A stretch of DNA of 64,000 nucleotides from Apostichopus japonicus (GCF_037975245.1 NC_092580.1:23393001-23457000), one strand, 5' to 3'. Counted from the stretch's first letter, positions 10,831 through 23,735 are shown. Made by a program: numbers and translations. Notes: a model not told the origin generated them from the sequence alone.

Positions 10831-11887
10831 AGCCTTAAATGATATGTTATAAAATTAGTGCTATCATGGCTTTAAAGCATGATTTTGGGTAAATTTAACA
10901 TTTGATACATGTTCATGACTAAAATACCATTACAATGCTTGTCATCCTTAGGTAGAGTTTTTATTTCCAGTATCTGTTTCAGATAATGATGTTAAATGTT
11001 TCTTTGTGCACTATTGACACTAACATGAAAATTATCTCTTCTGGCATATGACTTAACTTTCAGAGATAGAATGGATTCAATATGAGCTAATTAGTTCATT
11101 TGGTGAGTTTCATGAAGTAAAAGTTTGCTTCATTTTGACCATCTGTAATATTGCTCATGAGTTCAGCTCCACGAAGCAGAAATATTGTGACGACACTATT
11201 TGAACCTACTTTGCCCAAATCTTCCTGTTTATTAACCTTCAGTATTAAAGTCTGTACTTTTATCCATTTTGTCAAGTAGTGTTCCTCTGCTGAAATCTTC
11301 ATGAGTATATTTCTATATGTAGTAAGAAAATGAGTGTCTTAATTGCATGTCATGCAGTGTTTAATAGATTAAGAAGAAGCCGGAAACAACATGTCATAAT
11401 TAGTCTTAATGACGCATAACTACGACAGCACATGTTACAGGTTGTTTGTATCGTTCATGCTAATGAATATTGGTGTGTATGCATCCTGGTACAAAGTGAT
11501 GCTGCTTGTTCGTAATACTCTGGTATGTTCTGTTGCTTTGTGAATGGTAGCTTCACAAAATTTTGAGTTCACTCTTAATGACTATGAAGTATCCTGTTGA
11601 ACATTTGAAATCTTGTTTCATATTTAATGTAGGTGTAGATTAATTCGGCAGATTTATTTGGAATATTAATTAAAGCAGAGATTTATAGTTAAAACAAATA
11701 ATAGTGAGGACATTAATATTGACATTAAATAATATGGAAAGATAATTGAATGATTGAAGAGACTACTAAGAAAGTTTAACAAGAAAACTTGTGGAGTAGA
11801 AGTCCTTGGAGAGCAACTTGAAGGAAAACAGGCAAAATAACAAAAGGATGGAGTAAGAAATGACAAACAAAGTAAGCAAAGCATATC
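10831..11887. other. Non-coding stretch, nothing recognised
   Basis: No gene or repeat copy recognised. Short minus-strand frames at 11096-11302 and 11666-11947 have no domain. Confidence 0.5.
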
Positions 11888-11937
11888 CCACCTAGCCCAC
11901 CCCATCCACCCCACCCCACCCACCCCATCCACCCTAC
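11888..11937. repeat. C-rich (CCCACCCCAT)n-like tandem repeat
   Basis: Imperfect tandem copies of CCCACCCCATCCAC in about 50 bp. It produces the Gly/Trp-rich start of an otherwise meaningless minus-strand frame. Confidence 0.75.
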
Positions 11938-14415
11938 TATGTATCAATGTCCTTTAATTTTTCTGCTCTCTTTTGTAATAATACTTTCATGCTAAATGTT
12001 TACAAAATTTATGATTTAATTAATGCCTCTCTTGATACCTGTCTCCTATGCCTATATATACCACAACAAAAATCGTATTTCGTGATTCTTTGTCTGGGAA
12101 CATTCTAAAGATCTACAACTCTCTGCATCTCATTAATAAATTGTGAAACTTGATCCTTGGCTAATTATCAGTTGGTTATAAGCACACAGCAAAATTTATC
12201 GACATCGATGTGCATAATGTTAAGGAGACGTACACACTTTTATACTGGAGTCATATTTCTACGTTTGCGTATTGCTGGACTAAGAACTAAACAACAAACG
12301 GTTAGAGCTTTCATTGTTTGTTTGTTATCATGAAAGCATGGCCTCATCGCAGTCATGTCGGCTTTAGCTAAAAAGAAAAACAAAGTCATAAATTAATTTT
12401 GCAGCTGGTGGAGTTAAATTAAATAGAGAACCATCGCAAGGGTTAAACCTTGCCATAGGAAACACAGCCAGTAAATTGATTACATGAAATGAAAAAAGAA
12501 GAACAATGTAATAGCTTCTTTAATATATATTCCTTCCCTACTTCCCAAAATCCTTCTCTCTTTAATTTGTTCCTTGGGCTGCTATAATCTAGCTGCATTT
12601 ATGAATAATTTGCTTCAATCTATAGTTGCAGGATTATACTTAAATTGAAAGGAAAGATCACGAAAAAACACCAGGAATAGTTTCAATTTATCTTCAGAGG
12701 CTTGCAAATGAAACAAAGTTCATGTCCTGTAACTTTTTAAACACAGACTTTTGGTTCCAAATATGAAATTTTGAAGGCGGGTAGGGGTGAGGAATGATGG
12801 GGACTGGGTATATCAATTTGTTGATAAACTGGAACGACTTCTTCCAGAGAGATAAAGTATGAACGGACTGAGATGTACACATTTTGTTTCTTATGGGGTA
12901 AGGCGGGATAATCCTGGAATAAGGGACAACAAAGAAAGGAAGGACGGGGGGGGGGGGGGGGGGGAGAAAATATTTCACTCTCCAATCCCTGATACTTCCC
13001 ATTCCTGACAATAAATTTTAATGTTTCCAAATATTACATGAGGTAGTTTCATAATTTTGACCTTTAGTCTCTCCTGATCATCATCGCTTTATAAACATCT
13101 GGTAACTTAGGGACCACAAGTAGTGCTATATTTTTTCCCCTTTTTTACCAAATGGGGAAATGAGACAAAAAATGTCTTTGTAAATATTTCAAATTTATGA
13201 CTCAGACACTTTTCGTCTCATGGATGAGTCAGAGAGATATGTATTTGTTCTCAATTTCCTACTTTCACAGCCTGGTAAATCTCTGAGTGATTAAATTATA
13301 GCAGATTGAAGTTAATGTACTACCAAGATGCTCTCATCAATCATTCTTTATACATAATGATAATTTTGAGTGAAACACATCCGTTTTAGAAAACCAGGGA
13401 GTTGCATACTAATGATACTGTCTCATGGAAATAGAGTAAGATATGTCTGTGATTGAATTTGGGCAATGTTTGGTCAACTGATTGAAGGCAATTGATGAAC
13501 ATCATGCAGTATAGATAGATATGTGGGTATAGGTGGTATGTTGTTACCCATTGTGGGTTTTATTCAGTCAGGTGAAAGTGTGTAAAACTTTGAGGCAAGG
13601 AATGACAGTCTTCTGACATTCTAGTATCTTTTCTTCTTTCTTCATTCCAGTGAGATATGATATTGATATTCCAGCCTTCCACATTGGTTTCACAAGAGGA
13701 CATACACTGATTGCAGTGATGGAATTCATTATATGATTTTACCTGATTGTCTCTTTGTCGGAAGTACGGTGGAAAGAAGGCTTCAACAACCCCCCGACCC
13801 CTTCTTCCACCCAAGATAACCAAGAAGGGTAAGGGTATGTGGTGTATCGTGTGTATGCTTATAATTATAGGCAGAAGACAAAGCTCATTGTGTAGACCTG
13901 TCAGTGGTGATATCCTGTGATAGATCAGGGATGTCTGTTCTTGGATGATAAGAGTTAAAGTTCTGTAGTTATGTAATTAGTGAATAGGTGGGTATGTGTG
14001 GAGTTATGCTTAGGAAGCAGATTTGCTTATTACGTGTACAACTAGGAGCAGGTGAAGGATTGTAATTAGGAGGGGTGTGTGGCTGGCCTGTAGGAGGTCC
14101 AGAATCCTCGCTCAGCGAAAATATGTAGGAGTTTAGATGTGAAATGTATTTTTCTGAGGCATTTAGGATATAAATTAGGTCTACAATTAGCTGTACATTC
14201 AAGGTTTTGCTAATAACTACTTTGCATTTTTTGTAATGTGTTTGAGAAAAGTGGGGGAGGAGGGAGGTTTACATACCTCACTCCTCCCCCCACCTACCCC
14301 CGGGTGTCCACATTTGACAACAGCAGGATTAATCATAGGTAGAAGTCCTCCTTATGAGTATGATCAGTGTTGCCATGACCACAAAGTAGGTGTAGTGAGA
14401 GACACAACTTTTTTA
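11938..14415. other. Long non-coding stretch with poly-G run
   Basis: It includes a long uninterrupted G run at about 12946-12964 and smaller G/C runs. Two minus-strand frames at 12694-13030 run through that G tract as Pro stretches and are not genes. One weak exon candidate is listed at 13651-13736. Confidence 0.45.
13651..13736 (+). CDS. Candidate terminal exon, unknown product
   Basis: A strong pyrimidine tract (CTTTTCTTCTTTCTTCATTCCAG in two stretches) ends at 13650. After two bases, 27 codons stay open (RYDIDIPAFHIGFTRGHTLI at the start) before TGA at 13734. No good donor lies inside and no polyadenylation signal follows closely, which weakens the call. No domain is recognised. Confidence 0.2.
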
Positions 14416-14515
14416 CGTAGGCTAGGAAGATTTGAGTGCATATTTAGGATGGAGACAGGCAAGTATCATCTTTCATAAATGTCCAAATTTAGTGAGTTTT
14501 GGGAGTTTGAATAAT
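14416..14515 (+). repeat. Dispersed family D copy (subfamily 1)
   Basis: GGAGACAGGCAAGTATCATC and the following TTCATAAATGTCC..AGTGAGTTTTGGGAGTTT align with 42441-42505 and 34070-34130. The core resembles a consensus 5' splice site (CAG|GTAAGT) in two of the three copies. Confidence 0.55.
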
Positions 14516-15055
14516 ACTTTGGGCTGATGAAACATAAGTCACATGATTCACCTTGATTATCCTCCTTTGATGCACCAGTAGTAATTTGCTGTCAGAGTTA
14601 GAGTTTCCGGTAAAATGATCGGATTTTTCGGCAGATGTTGTAGTTGATGTTTGATTTTGTTACTTTGTGACGTATGTAATGGCTCCTATTAGTAAATTGA
14701 AGCTTCCAACCCCTGGAAATAATTATAACCAGTAGACATATTGGCTCTGCTGGATAAATTATAAAAAGAAATAAAAAAGAGAGCCGGAGAGGGAGAAAAG
14801 AGGAAAAACACTCTTGGAATAACTATTAGTTGTGCTGGTCTTACGAAAAGATTTAAAAAGTGGGATAAAACGAACGAAAAAACAAAACTTCAGGACTTCA
14901 AGAAAATGGAGAGTGTAAATTCATTGATTAATTGACTTAGTTTCGCCTTTACCCTGTCGTAAAGTAAAATTGATGATGCAGAATATTGTCAGTAAATTGA
15001 AGAATAGTGTTCTGTTATTTCTTGGGTCTTCAGCTAGGGGAATAGATGGAAAATT
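14516..15055. other. Non-coding stretch, nothing recognised
   Basis: AT- and purine-rich sequence without notable frames. Confidence 0.5.
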
Positions 15056-15406
15056 TGGATGCAGTGTGAGGCATACTTAGACAATAACGGAGCACGAAAA
15101 TAAGAAGTTTAGGGTAGAAACAGGATTTATTCTTCCCCTATTGAATTAAACAGCTACCAACTTCTCCGAGGCTTAAGGCCAAAGATCTCAAACGTGACAA
15201 GCCAAGCTCATTGCAGACTACAAGACAAAATTAATCATATTGTGATTTGCCTATGATGCGTATTCATGTTAATGGCTAACTTTACTCGTTATCGTTTTTG
15301 GAAGATTTACGAGTAAGCTATCCGGAAAGCAACTCATCGTCTTGGAATGTCACATGTCACATTTTGAACTCTGACCTTGAGTCGCTCTCTAAGGTCACTT
15401 GTTGGC
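15056..15406 (+). repeat. Dispersed family B, copy 1
   Basis: Aligns end to end with 27962-28314 in the same orientation. Shared landmarks in order are GGATGCAG, GACAATAACGGAGCA, AAGTTTAG.GTAGAAAC, CTCTGAGGCTT-like, TTAATGGCTAACTTTACTC, GGAAAGCAACTCA and TCACTTGTTGGC. It is more diverged than the 366-bp MITE. The frames at 15298-15498 and 15334-15621 fall in or across it and are not called as genes. The class of element is unknown, and no terminal inverted repeats were seen. Confidence 0.7.
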
Positions 15407-15740
15407 TTTGGGATGATCGCCAACGCGTGTGGCTTACTTATAGATCTCCCTGGAGACGACAACCGGAAATGAATGTTGTACCTCTGTTGGGCAAGTAACA
15501 ATAAGCATGAACCTAGACTGTTGATTGGTGGAATTATAAAGTGGATGTGACGATCAGAACAGTTTACTTGTTGGGCTTTCCATAGTATACACAGAAATGA
15601 GTAATGCAGTCTCAAGAACACCTATCCTAGTAAATATACAAAATTCTGTAACATTCCATAAGCCAGTTGGGACAGTTTTCTATTCCATGATATAGTAGTC
15701 TTTACTGTGCTCTCATTCCATGCTTCAAAGAACTTGTTAT

Positions 15741-15873
15741 AACCATATGTATAGTTCCTAACCATATGTACAGTGCCTAACCATATGTACAGTTCCTAAC
15801 CATATGTACAGTTCCTAACCATATGTACAGTTCCTAACCATATCTACAGTTCAAACCATATGTACAGTTCCTA
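15741..15873. repeat. 19-bp tandem repeat, about seven copies
   Basis: The unit AACCATATGTACAGTTCCT is repeated head to tail with a few substitutions and one shortened unit near 15846. Each unit holds the palindrome CATATG, an E-box-like hexamer. No regulatory role is claimed. Confidence 0.93.
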
Positions 15874-16244
15874 TAATTACTAGTATCTGATAGAAATAGG
15901 ATATTTATGCTACTCATACTGTCAGTGCAATCGCTTTCAAGCATGACATAAAAGTACAGTTTATAAAGAAAATTTCCTAATAAACTTTGTCTTCCATTTT
16001 GCATACAGTATGTACCATACTTCACCTTTTATGAAAGGATGAAGCAAGTGTCATTGGCTATACAGTGACTACATTAAAGTATAATTTTAAGTAACCCTAT
16101 CACAGCGGATCAATTCTATAGTACAAATTTATGATAGAGTTATAGAGTCATTTGTAATAAGAGTAATTATCAAAGCTTCTTCACCTGTACATGCAAATTT
16201 ATCAATGCCAAAGACCGTCCAATCTTAACTCTATGGGATTTAAA
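15874..16244. other. Non-coding stretch, nothing recognised
   Basis: AT-rich sequence. A 63-codon minus-strand frame at 15834-16025 overlaps the tandem repeat and has no domain. Confidence 0.5.
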
Positions 16245-16757
16245 GGGGACACAAACCTACCATCTTCTTTAGTTAGTACCAGAGAGATATTTGTGAATCT
16301 GTACAACTCCCTCTAATATAAGAAAAATCCTGCTCCGTTTGGGAGATATCCTGGTTTAAAAGAGCTCTGTGTTTTGGGAGCTGTCATTTTGTAAATCTGT
16401 GATGTCATAGTGCCACTAGGATCTGAAGTCATATATTTCCTGTTTTTTTTCTTCATTTTTCATAATTTTAAGGTTGAATGTAAATAGTGTAGACACTGAA
16501 ACCAATGTCATCATTAAGTCATGTTAAGGATCAGTCATGTTAAGGATCATTTACGGATCATATAAGCATTGCAAAAGATGAAGACAGACATAAAACCGAA
16601 GCGCATGTGGCTCGATGATGTCATATTTGGACTTGATCAAGTGTTCAGCCTTGTGTTTGGGGGAACATTAAATCTGTAGTATCTCCCAAATGGATATTTT
16701 GTTTTTTTGTTTAGCTTTTTGGAAGAATTATTCATGACAGCTATCTCTATCAAGAAC
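16245..16757. mobile_element. Fold-back, MITE-like element
   Basis: It starts with TTTAAAGGGGACACAAACC. An imperfect inverted repeat pairs CCGTTTGGGAGATATCCTGG (near 16341-16360) with the reverse complement of the segment around 16676-16700, which contains ATCTCCCAAATGGATATT. Weaker pairing extends outward. Between the arms lies GATGTCATAGTG..GATGATGTCATA, itself partly symmetrical. No transposase is present. The right boundary and target duplication were not resolved. Confidence 0.5.
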
Positions 16758-19210
16758 AATGTTTGGATTTGTGTCTCCTTTAGTAGACATTACCACATGT
16801 GCAATGAGGGTTAGTAGTCTGGTAATACCTAAAAGAAATCTTAAGAGCTCTGTTTATGGTTTGATCAACGTTAGACAAACCTGCTTAGAATATTTTCACC
16901 AGTTGAAGTTTAATCCCTGCCTATTTGACATGATACTTGATGAAGCAAACATAATTGGCTGACATTGTAACAGAATTTTAAACGTTGAACTTGAACAGCA
17001 TCGAAAGTCGACTCAGAAAACTGCTTCCTCCCATTGACAATCAGGCTATAAAGCTATATTATACATGTACTCGCATGTTTGAGTGGTGATCAATGTAAAC
17101 ATTACTTTACAAACAACTTGTAGAGAAACTACTTATGCTGTCATTAAAAAACTCTTTTGTCTTGATATAAAACCTACCTAGAAGTAAAAATGAAAAAATA
17201 TACATAACTCAGATGGCCTGATGTTGCCAATTACTATTTTTGCTTTCATTTATTTATAACTTTTTTTTCCTTTTGGCTTTCATTTTGAGAGGAAAGAAAA
17301 AAAAGTCATCATAAAGTAGATTCAAAGTCAGTCGATTCAATGAGAACGATGATCCTCTCGTAATTAACACTGCCAGTTTTTGGAACAAGTTTCTAATTAG
17401 CCTTCCCTTGATTCCCTGAAGAGAAGGTGTTTGTTGTCTGTCTGAGGCATGTTGAGTTCCAAGCTCCTCCTTTGAGAGGCTAGGAGTGTTATTTATGAGC
17501 CACATCTGTTGTCTATATAGATATGAGAATGCAGACAATCTTAGACAATGTAGCCGATTGAGTGTCATCTCAGAGCTCAAGAATGTTGAAAATATTTAAA
17601 GAGAAACCCCTTTACATACATGTATCACATTATATACGGACTTGTTTGCTTTCTGACGTGTACTGTACGGTATCCCAGCATTAATTTGATACATTTGAAT
17701 ATATACAGTAATTGAGGTTTGTTTAATACTGGTGTAAGCTGAATTAGCTAGAAAATAAGACTTTATATGAAAAGATAAATCAAAATAGCTTGAAAGAAAT
17801 AAAGAGCAGAAATATGAAGAGGAATGTTATCATAAATAATGAAGTCAGTCTGGCCTAACATTATCTGTAGTCTACAGGAAAGTTTGCCTCTCTTCGCTGA
17901 GTAATTAGTCAAAATTGACATCAGAGATGATGTCCATCCATGGATGTATTCACGGAACTGCTCTAAGTCAAATACTGCCCTCTATTTTAGTTACTGCATG
18001 ATGAGATTTGCACAGTAATTTTTGCTCTTCATTTTCTTGTTTTAATGAAACCTGATTTAAACTTGCAAAGATGTTCCTGAATTTAAGTATACAGAGTTGC
18101 ATCAGAAAATAATAGTAATAAGAAAAATAAAGCAATACAAAAACCAGGTTTTAGTCCAAAGATGATCTTTAACAAAATGTTTTGAGAAGCTGCTGAATTG
18201 CACAAGATTAAGAAATCTGTACTTGTCATCAGGCTGTCAGTGCAGTAAATCCCTGTCTTCATATAGACAAATACATGTACCGTACTGTTACAATTGAAAC
18301 TTGGTCAGTTTTCATACACCTTACTGACTCCCCCTAGATAGTGGAATCTGTGTAAACAAAATAAAATGTTCACTGCAAGGTATACACTTGACCATTAATA
18401 TAATAATGGAGCTTCAACTAGAGAATTACTTTGCTGTGCAGTAGTTCTATCACAGACAACATTTCCACACACACACATGTATACACACACCCACACAAAC
18501 CCCCAAACAATGCAAGTCAATTAATTACCTTCATTAACTTGGGGATTCTTGAAAGGCTTTTCAGATTAACACAGAAAAGTCTGTTACATTAAGTCAGTAA
18601 GGCGCTACTACTGTATATATGCAGATATATGCAAATACTTTAACTCTGTATAGTGTTTTGTTTTTGTATCAGGGATGGGATCCAAAGGTTTCGTGATTGC
18701 TATCGGAAAAGTTTCATCTGATATGGGCGTCATGAAGATGAAATAGTAGTCAAGCAATTGCGTACAGTATATTGAAAAGTCAAGTCTGGTGTAAGAGAGT
18801 TCCTCCATGCGATTGTAGATTACTGAATACCCGATATCCTCAAGTCATTGACATTTAAATGTCTCCTCTAGAGAACATTTATCATTCCCTTCAAAACTCT
18901 TAGCAGCCATTCCAGTTTCCATGTTGTCTTTTGAACCCCTTTTTTCATTTTACTGTAATTAAAGATCTGTACATTTAACTCCAGATGGCAGACAGTTTTG
19001 TGGTGTACTTTTTTTGATGCGATATCCTCTGTTAGCTAGATTTTAGTAAATTGTTAGTCTCCGTAAAAAAAAGAATGCCGGATGTGATGAAACGGTGTTT
19101 TTCACCTCCATCTATGTGTTGTATTAAAGAGGAATTCCAAAAATAGACAGGCTGAATGAAGTTTCATTATTAACAGAAACATGTAGACTTCTGGTAATTT
19201 TTACTTTCAG
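16758..19210. other. Long non-coding stretch
   Basis: Contains a CA-rich tract at about 18468-18500. A 108-codon minus-strand frame at 17254-17580 has no recognisable domain and ends in a Lys/Phe homopolymer-like stretch, so it is not called. Confidence 0.45.
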
Positions 19211-19386
19211 AGATCTGGGTGTTTTAATGGATTTGATTTCAAGTTGTTCCCCAATGCCTCACTTTTAGTTTCTATACACCAAAGGCATACAGTACAGCTC
19301 TATATGATCAAACTGAACTACAGTCTTAAAATAAAGTTCCATTACGGAACCCAGTGCAGATGTAGACTATGGATTCTTTTGGATAA
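19211..19386 (+). CDS. Candidate internal exon, unknown product
   Basis: The acceptor AATTTTTACTTTCAG is followed by 58 open codons (starting RSGCFNGFDFKLFPNAS) plus two bases, and then a GTAAGG donor. It would enter in phase 0 and leave with two bases of a split codon, compatible with the one-base start of the 37651 candidate. An open run this long is uncommon but not rare by chance at this base composition. The translation has no recognised domain. Confidence 0.25.
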
Positions 19387-20035
19387 GTAAGGTACCCGGA
19401 GGCCGGAGGGTAAACTTTATCCCCTCCTCTCTGTAACCCAGCAATGACTTTGATCTGAATGGGTCATTGGATGGTAACAATTGGCCTTCCTTGTTGATTT
19501 GTGAACGTTGCCAGAGCTGTAGAGAGTTTTAATTCAGTTGTGTTGAAAGATACAGAAAAAATATTCCAAATGGAATTTGGCTGCTTGGTAAAGCTTGAAA
19601 GGGTATCAGTTACTTCTGGTAGAGCAAAGGAAAATCAATAGGCCATCCATTGTTAATATTTATGTACCCTACAGGTTTCAAAACTAAACTATTTTCAGAA
19701 ATGATGTCTTATTGCATCACAAACCAGTTTTGTATTTTTTTCTGTGCTGCTTTATAGGGGGGGGGGGGAGGGGTGTATTTGATAGAGCAAAAGTCCAACA
19801 GGAAGATCTTGCTATATGAGACTTTGCTTGATGTGAGTCATGTATAGTACAAGAAGCCAGTAAAAGAATCAGTGATGGATTTTCTCAACTTGTTTAGGTC
19901 TGCGTTGGATTTTCCCTTTCAGGGAAGATAAATGCAAGTTTTGTCATGCAGTAGATATCATGTACAACAGAAAATAGTCTTCGATCCAGTTGAACCCAGT
20001 CTTGGAGATTTAATGTACGTCTATCTACTGAGCCA
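19387..20035. other. Non-coding stretch
   Basis: A G run at about 19758-19770. No gene recognised. Confidence 0.5.
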
Positions 20036-20114
20036 CATGACTATTAATGACTAATTAAAAAAGACCATTCTCTCCGCATGACTATTAATGACTAATTAAA
20101 GAAGACCATGAAGG
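20036..20114. repeat. 41-bp tandem duplication
   Basis: CATGACTATTAATGACTAAT followed by TAAA.AAGACCAT occurs twice with a period of 41 bp. The two copies are almost identical, which suggests a recent event. Confidence 0.9.
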
Positions 20115-22500
20115 CAGAAGTACGTCTGTTTTTCAAATGAAATGTCATGCAGTAAAAATAAATTCTTTTTTAAATTGGCAAGTCCTTTACCAAATGTTTC
20201 CACTCTACCTCTGTCCATGTACCAATTGATGTCCCTACTTCAGGAAGAGTCATTAGACACAAAATGAGAAAAATAATAAAATGTCATCCATAAAAATAAT
20301 TTTGTCTCAATCCTCAAAAAAGACAAGAAAACAAAATTTCCAGATTTAGACAGATGCTTTTATATCTTGTGAAAATCTTTATCAGACATTTTTTTTTTTG
20401 GGGGGGAGGGAGGGAGAGGGGTTGGTGTCTGTTATTGATTGTCCTTTTAGTACTTTGAACACATGTTTGTGTTAGTTTTTTTAATAGTGTTCACATTAAA
20501 GTCATCTTGATAGACTTTTGATGATTGCCTCTGGAGTGTAAAATATTCATGCTCTCTGGGCTCCAAGTGACAGACAATCGATGCGTCCTTATGATGAACC
20601 ATTATGAATATATTCCTCAAAATGTAATTGTGAACTCTAACTCGTGCAACGTCTGGGGAGGCGGAAATTATTAATTTATTAAAACATCCGATGTTCCGTA
20701 TCAAAAAGTTGGAATGAGTTTTCTGTACTGTATATATATAGAGCAGACCACAGGCTACAATGTAAACATTCAAACGTGTGTGAAATGTTCATTTTCCAGG
20801 ATATTTCACTACATTCCAATAAGTTACTGGTTGATCAGCTCTATTGACTGCTTCGGATTTGGTTTCAATTTACTCCATTGAGCTTAGTTCCTGGAGGTTG
20901 AATTTGATTAAAAAAAACAACTGTATTATGAATCATGTGACCAGAAGGCAAGGAAGAGATGGCTTGTATTCCTTCTGATTGCTAAAGTGCGATGACATCT
21001 GAAGAAGTGATCGGGGTAACCAATGATCAATAAATGGCTTCATATCATCTCTCTATCCTTGTGTGCACTGAAACTGGTTTGTGGCATTTTCAAGAGGATA
21101 AATGCCGAGATATGAATAATGCTGTCCTCCAATACAGGGAGAAAGGGCAGAGGGAATGGTATGGGATATAAAGTGGGTTGGTAGAGGGGTGGGGGGGGGG
21201 ACGGAAGAGAAAAATGAGGAAATACATATGTTCTAGTTTAAAGCAGAGGTATTTGTCTTTTGTGTGATAGCTTAGAAATGATATCTGTGTCTGCCTTGAA
21301 GAAAGATGTTATTGTGTTAATATTTAATTTTCTGAAAATATTTTTTGTGTAAGATTTGTTTTTAGACAAAATGTATGAAAACTGAATGTCTTTATATAGA
21401 GAGTTGGATGCTTCAAATTGTTTTTCAGTAACCCTACAGTATGTATGTACCCTTGCCAACATACAATACCTATGATCTTACAAACTCCAATCTTACATAT
21501 TAACCATGCTTTTAAAGGTCAGTCCTAACTAGGAATGTACGCAACCAGTGCTTATTGTACATATATTACAGTCTGCTTGGGGTGTGGGAGAAGGAGGGCG
21601 GGGGGGGGTGGGGAAGGGGTGACATGGGTCAGCAGCAGTGTGGTCCTTGTTTAGGATGAGTTCAAGTCCATGTGCAGCAGTGCGACAGAAATGAAGAGAG
21701 ACATAAAAGCCATAGAAGAAAGTGGTATTTGTTAGTCAGCAAGGGTTACTCGTTCCAACTTCCTTCACTGCATGGATGGAAGTTAATTGAACAAATTGAT
21801 AAGTAACCACCGACAGATTTGTACACATAATGGAATTCATGTTACTCTTTTCCCCAAGCCACCCCTTCCTTCCCTCCCTCCCTCTCCTACCCTACCTCCA
21901 AGCTTACACCGTACAACCTACTATTGAAGTGTGCTTTTAGGTTTTAGAAACTATGCAAACTATCCTTCCTTACTTTTATCTATACCTTGAAAAAATTCTT
22001 CAAAATAAAAAAAATCAATTATTTTCCTTAAAATGGCACTTTGGGCTTCTTTCTGTGATTTGTAAAATTCTTGATTATAGCTTTGAGTGTAATCTGGTGC
22101 ATTACTTTTGAGGTGTGCAGGCCTTCTGTCCCTCAGGTTAAACAACCATAAAATCTCAGCAACTGTTAGCATTGTATTGAGAAACTCTGACAATGGAAGG
22201 GATTCAGTAGTACTGTGTTGGGAGGACCCATCATGAAATCCTTGTAGTGCATATCTTCATGTGTGATGCCATGCATCGTCTTTTCTCATTTCTTTAAGAA
22301 ATGTAGCACCAACATGCAGAAGTAAACCAACCATGACAATTGAATTCCACTCTCTCTCTCTTTGCAAGCATCTTACTCTGCTTACTCAACCAGTTAATCC
22401 CTTTTAAGGATGTGGTTAGTCAGTCACAAAAAGACTTCAAAGATTCTTTAGAGAAAAATTGTTCAGTTCTTGCACGGTTGAATGCTCCATCTCCTGTATG
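20115..22500. other. Long non-coding stretch with G-rich runs
   Basis: G-rich tracts near 20400-20420, 21186-21202 and 21596-21620. Frames at 20447-20773 and 21238-21462 on the minus strand lack any recognised domain. Confidence 0.45.
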
Positions 22501-22526
22501 GAGGGAGAGAGAGAGAGAGAGAGAGC
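22501..22526. repeat. (GA)n microsatellite
   Basis: GAGAGA run of about 24 bp after GGAG. It creates a Ser-Leu stretch in a 172-codon minus-strand frame that is not supported as a gene. Confidence 0.9.
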
Positions 22527-22637
22527 GGAAACAGGGAAAAAAAGAGAAAGAAATGGAATTGAGAACATCTCATAGTGGAGATTGATAAAAATGCAATGTA
22601 CTATTCTCTCCCCCTGTTTATTCCTTAAACATGTATA

Positions 22638-22668
22638 CCAACTTCCCACCTGTTGTAGTGGAAGTTGG
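22638..22668. other. Short hairpin
   Basis: CCAACTTCCCAC pairs with GTGGAAGTTGG (one unpaired base) across the 8-nt loop CTGTTGTA. It is too short and isolated to assign a function. Confidence 0.5.
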
Positions 22669-23318
22669 TTTGCCAACAGGGGATTAAGTAGTGAAAAGTT
22701 GAGTGTGTACTCCAGGAACATTGTTTTAAGAAAAACAAGTGTAATTTTGTTTAATTTCCATATTGATTTAGTAATGAACATCGATAGGTATTTGCTAGAG
22801 AGTAATGTGAGTGAGAATCCATGATCAGTGGATGGAGGACTAAATACAGGTATTTTAGTTAATTCTCCGGGCAAAACAGGATGCAGTTGACGAGTCACTT
22901 CATGTGGCAGATGTTTTTCCTTTCTTTGGGAACTGATGCCTCCTTCCCCACCCATCTACTAAGTATATAAATGCAAGAATGACAAGTTGATCACCATTTC
23001 ATAGTGCTTTCTGACTACAGTATACTGTTGTTGGTACCAGATTGGTACACCTGTGTAGTCATCCTTAATTGATGATTTCATCTTTCAGAACATGGGTGGG
23101 GGGGGGGGGTATCATAGAAGATTTGGTATTGAGAGATGGTTGGGAAAGAGAGAAGGGAGGGGGACAGTTGCCCGTCCAAATTTGAGTATATATACTGATA
23201 ACGAAAATTGGCCTTTGGGATCAATTTGAAGTATTAGTGCTGAGGAAATTTAATGCCTTGAAGTAAAGTTCCTCATTAAAATGTTTAACTTTTCCCTCTC
23301 CTCCTTCCTCTACTAATA
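22669..23318. other. Non-coding stretch
   Basis: Poly-G near 23096-23109. No gene recognised. Confidence 0.45.
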
Positions 23319-23735
23319 CTATATCTCCACCACCCCTGCCACTACCATCACCCCTGCCATCACCCCTGCCACCACCCCTGCCATTACTACCACCCCTGCC
23401 ACCACCACCATCCCTGCCACCACCCCTGCCACCATCCCTGCCATACTACCACCCCTGCCACCACCACCATCCCTGCCACCATCACCACCCCTGCCACCAC
23501 CCCTGCCATTACTACCACCCCTGCCACCACCACCATCCCTGCCACCACCACCACCCCTGCCACCACCCCTGCCGCCACCCCTACCATTACTACCACCCCT
23601 GCCACCACCACCATCCCTGCCACCACCAGCCCTGCTACCACCCCTGCCACCACCCCTGCCACTACCACCACCCCTGCCACCACCAGCCCTGCTACTACTA
23701 CCACCTCTGCTACTACCACCACCACTGTCATCGAG
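23319..23735. repeat. CCACCACCCCTGCCA minisatellite
   Basis: About 420 bp built from 9-, 15- and 18-bp variants of CCCTGCCACCACCACC, with larger blocks recurring (a unit containing CCATTACTACC appears several times). On the minus strand the same DNA reads as Gly-Gly-Arg/Gly-Gly-Asp repeats for 147 codons, with a second Val/Ala-rich frame of 114 codons. There is no start context or flanking coding sequence, so it is annotated as DNA repeat, not as a glycine-rich protein. Confidence 0.92.

Noticed and set aside
15741-15873. Regularly spaced repeats considered as a CRISPR array
   Set aside because: The repeats are contiguous with no unique spacers, and the sequence is eukaryotic in character.
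20447-20773. 108-codon minus-strand ORF
   Set aside because: No domain, no splice or promoter context; length is within chance expectation.
22437-22955. 172-codon minus-strand ORF, the longest in the window
   Set aside because: It runs through a (GA)n microsatellite, shows no domain or splice context, and one ORF of this length is plausible by chance in 64 kb.
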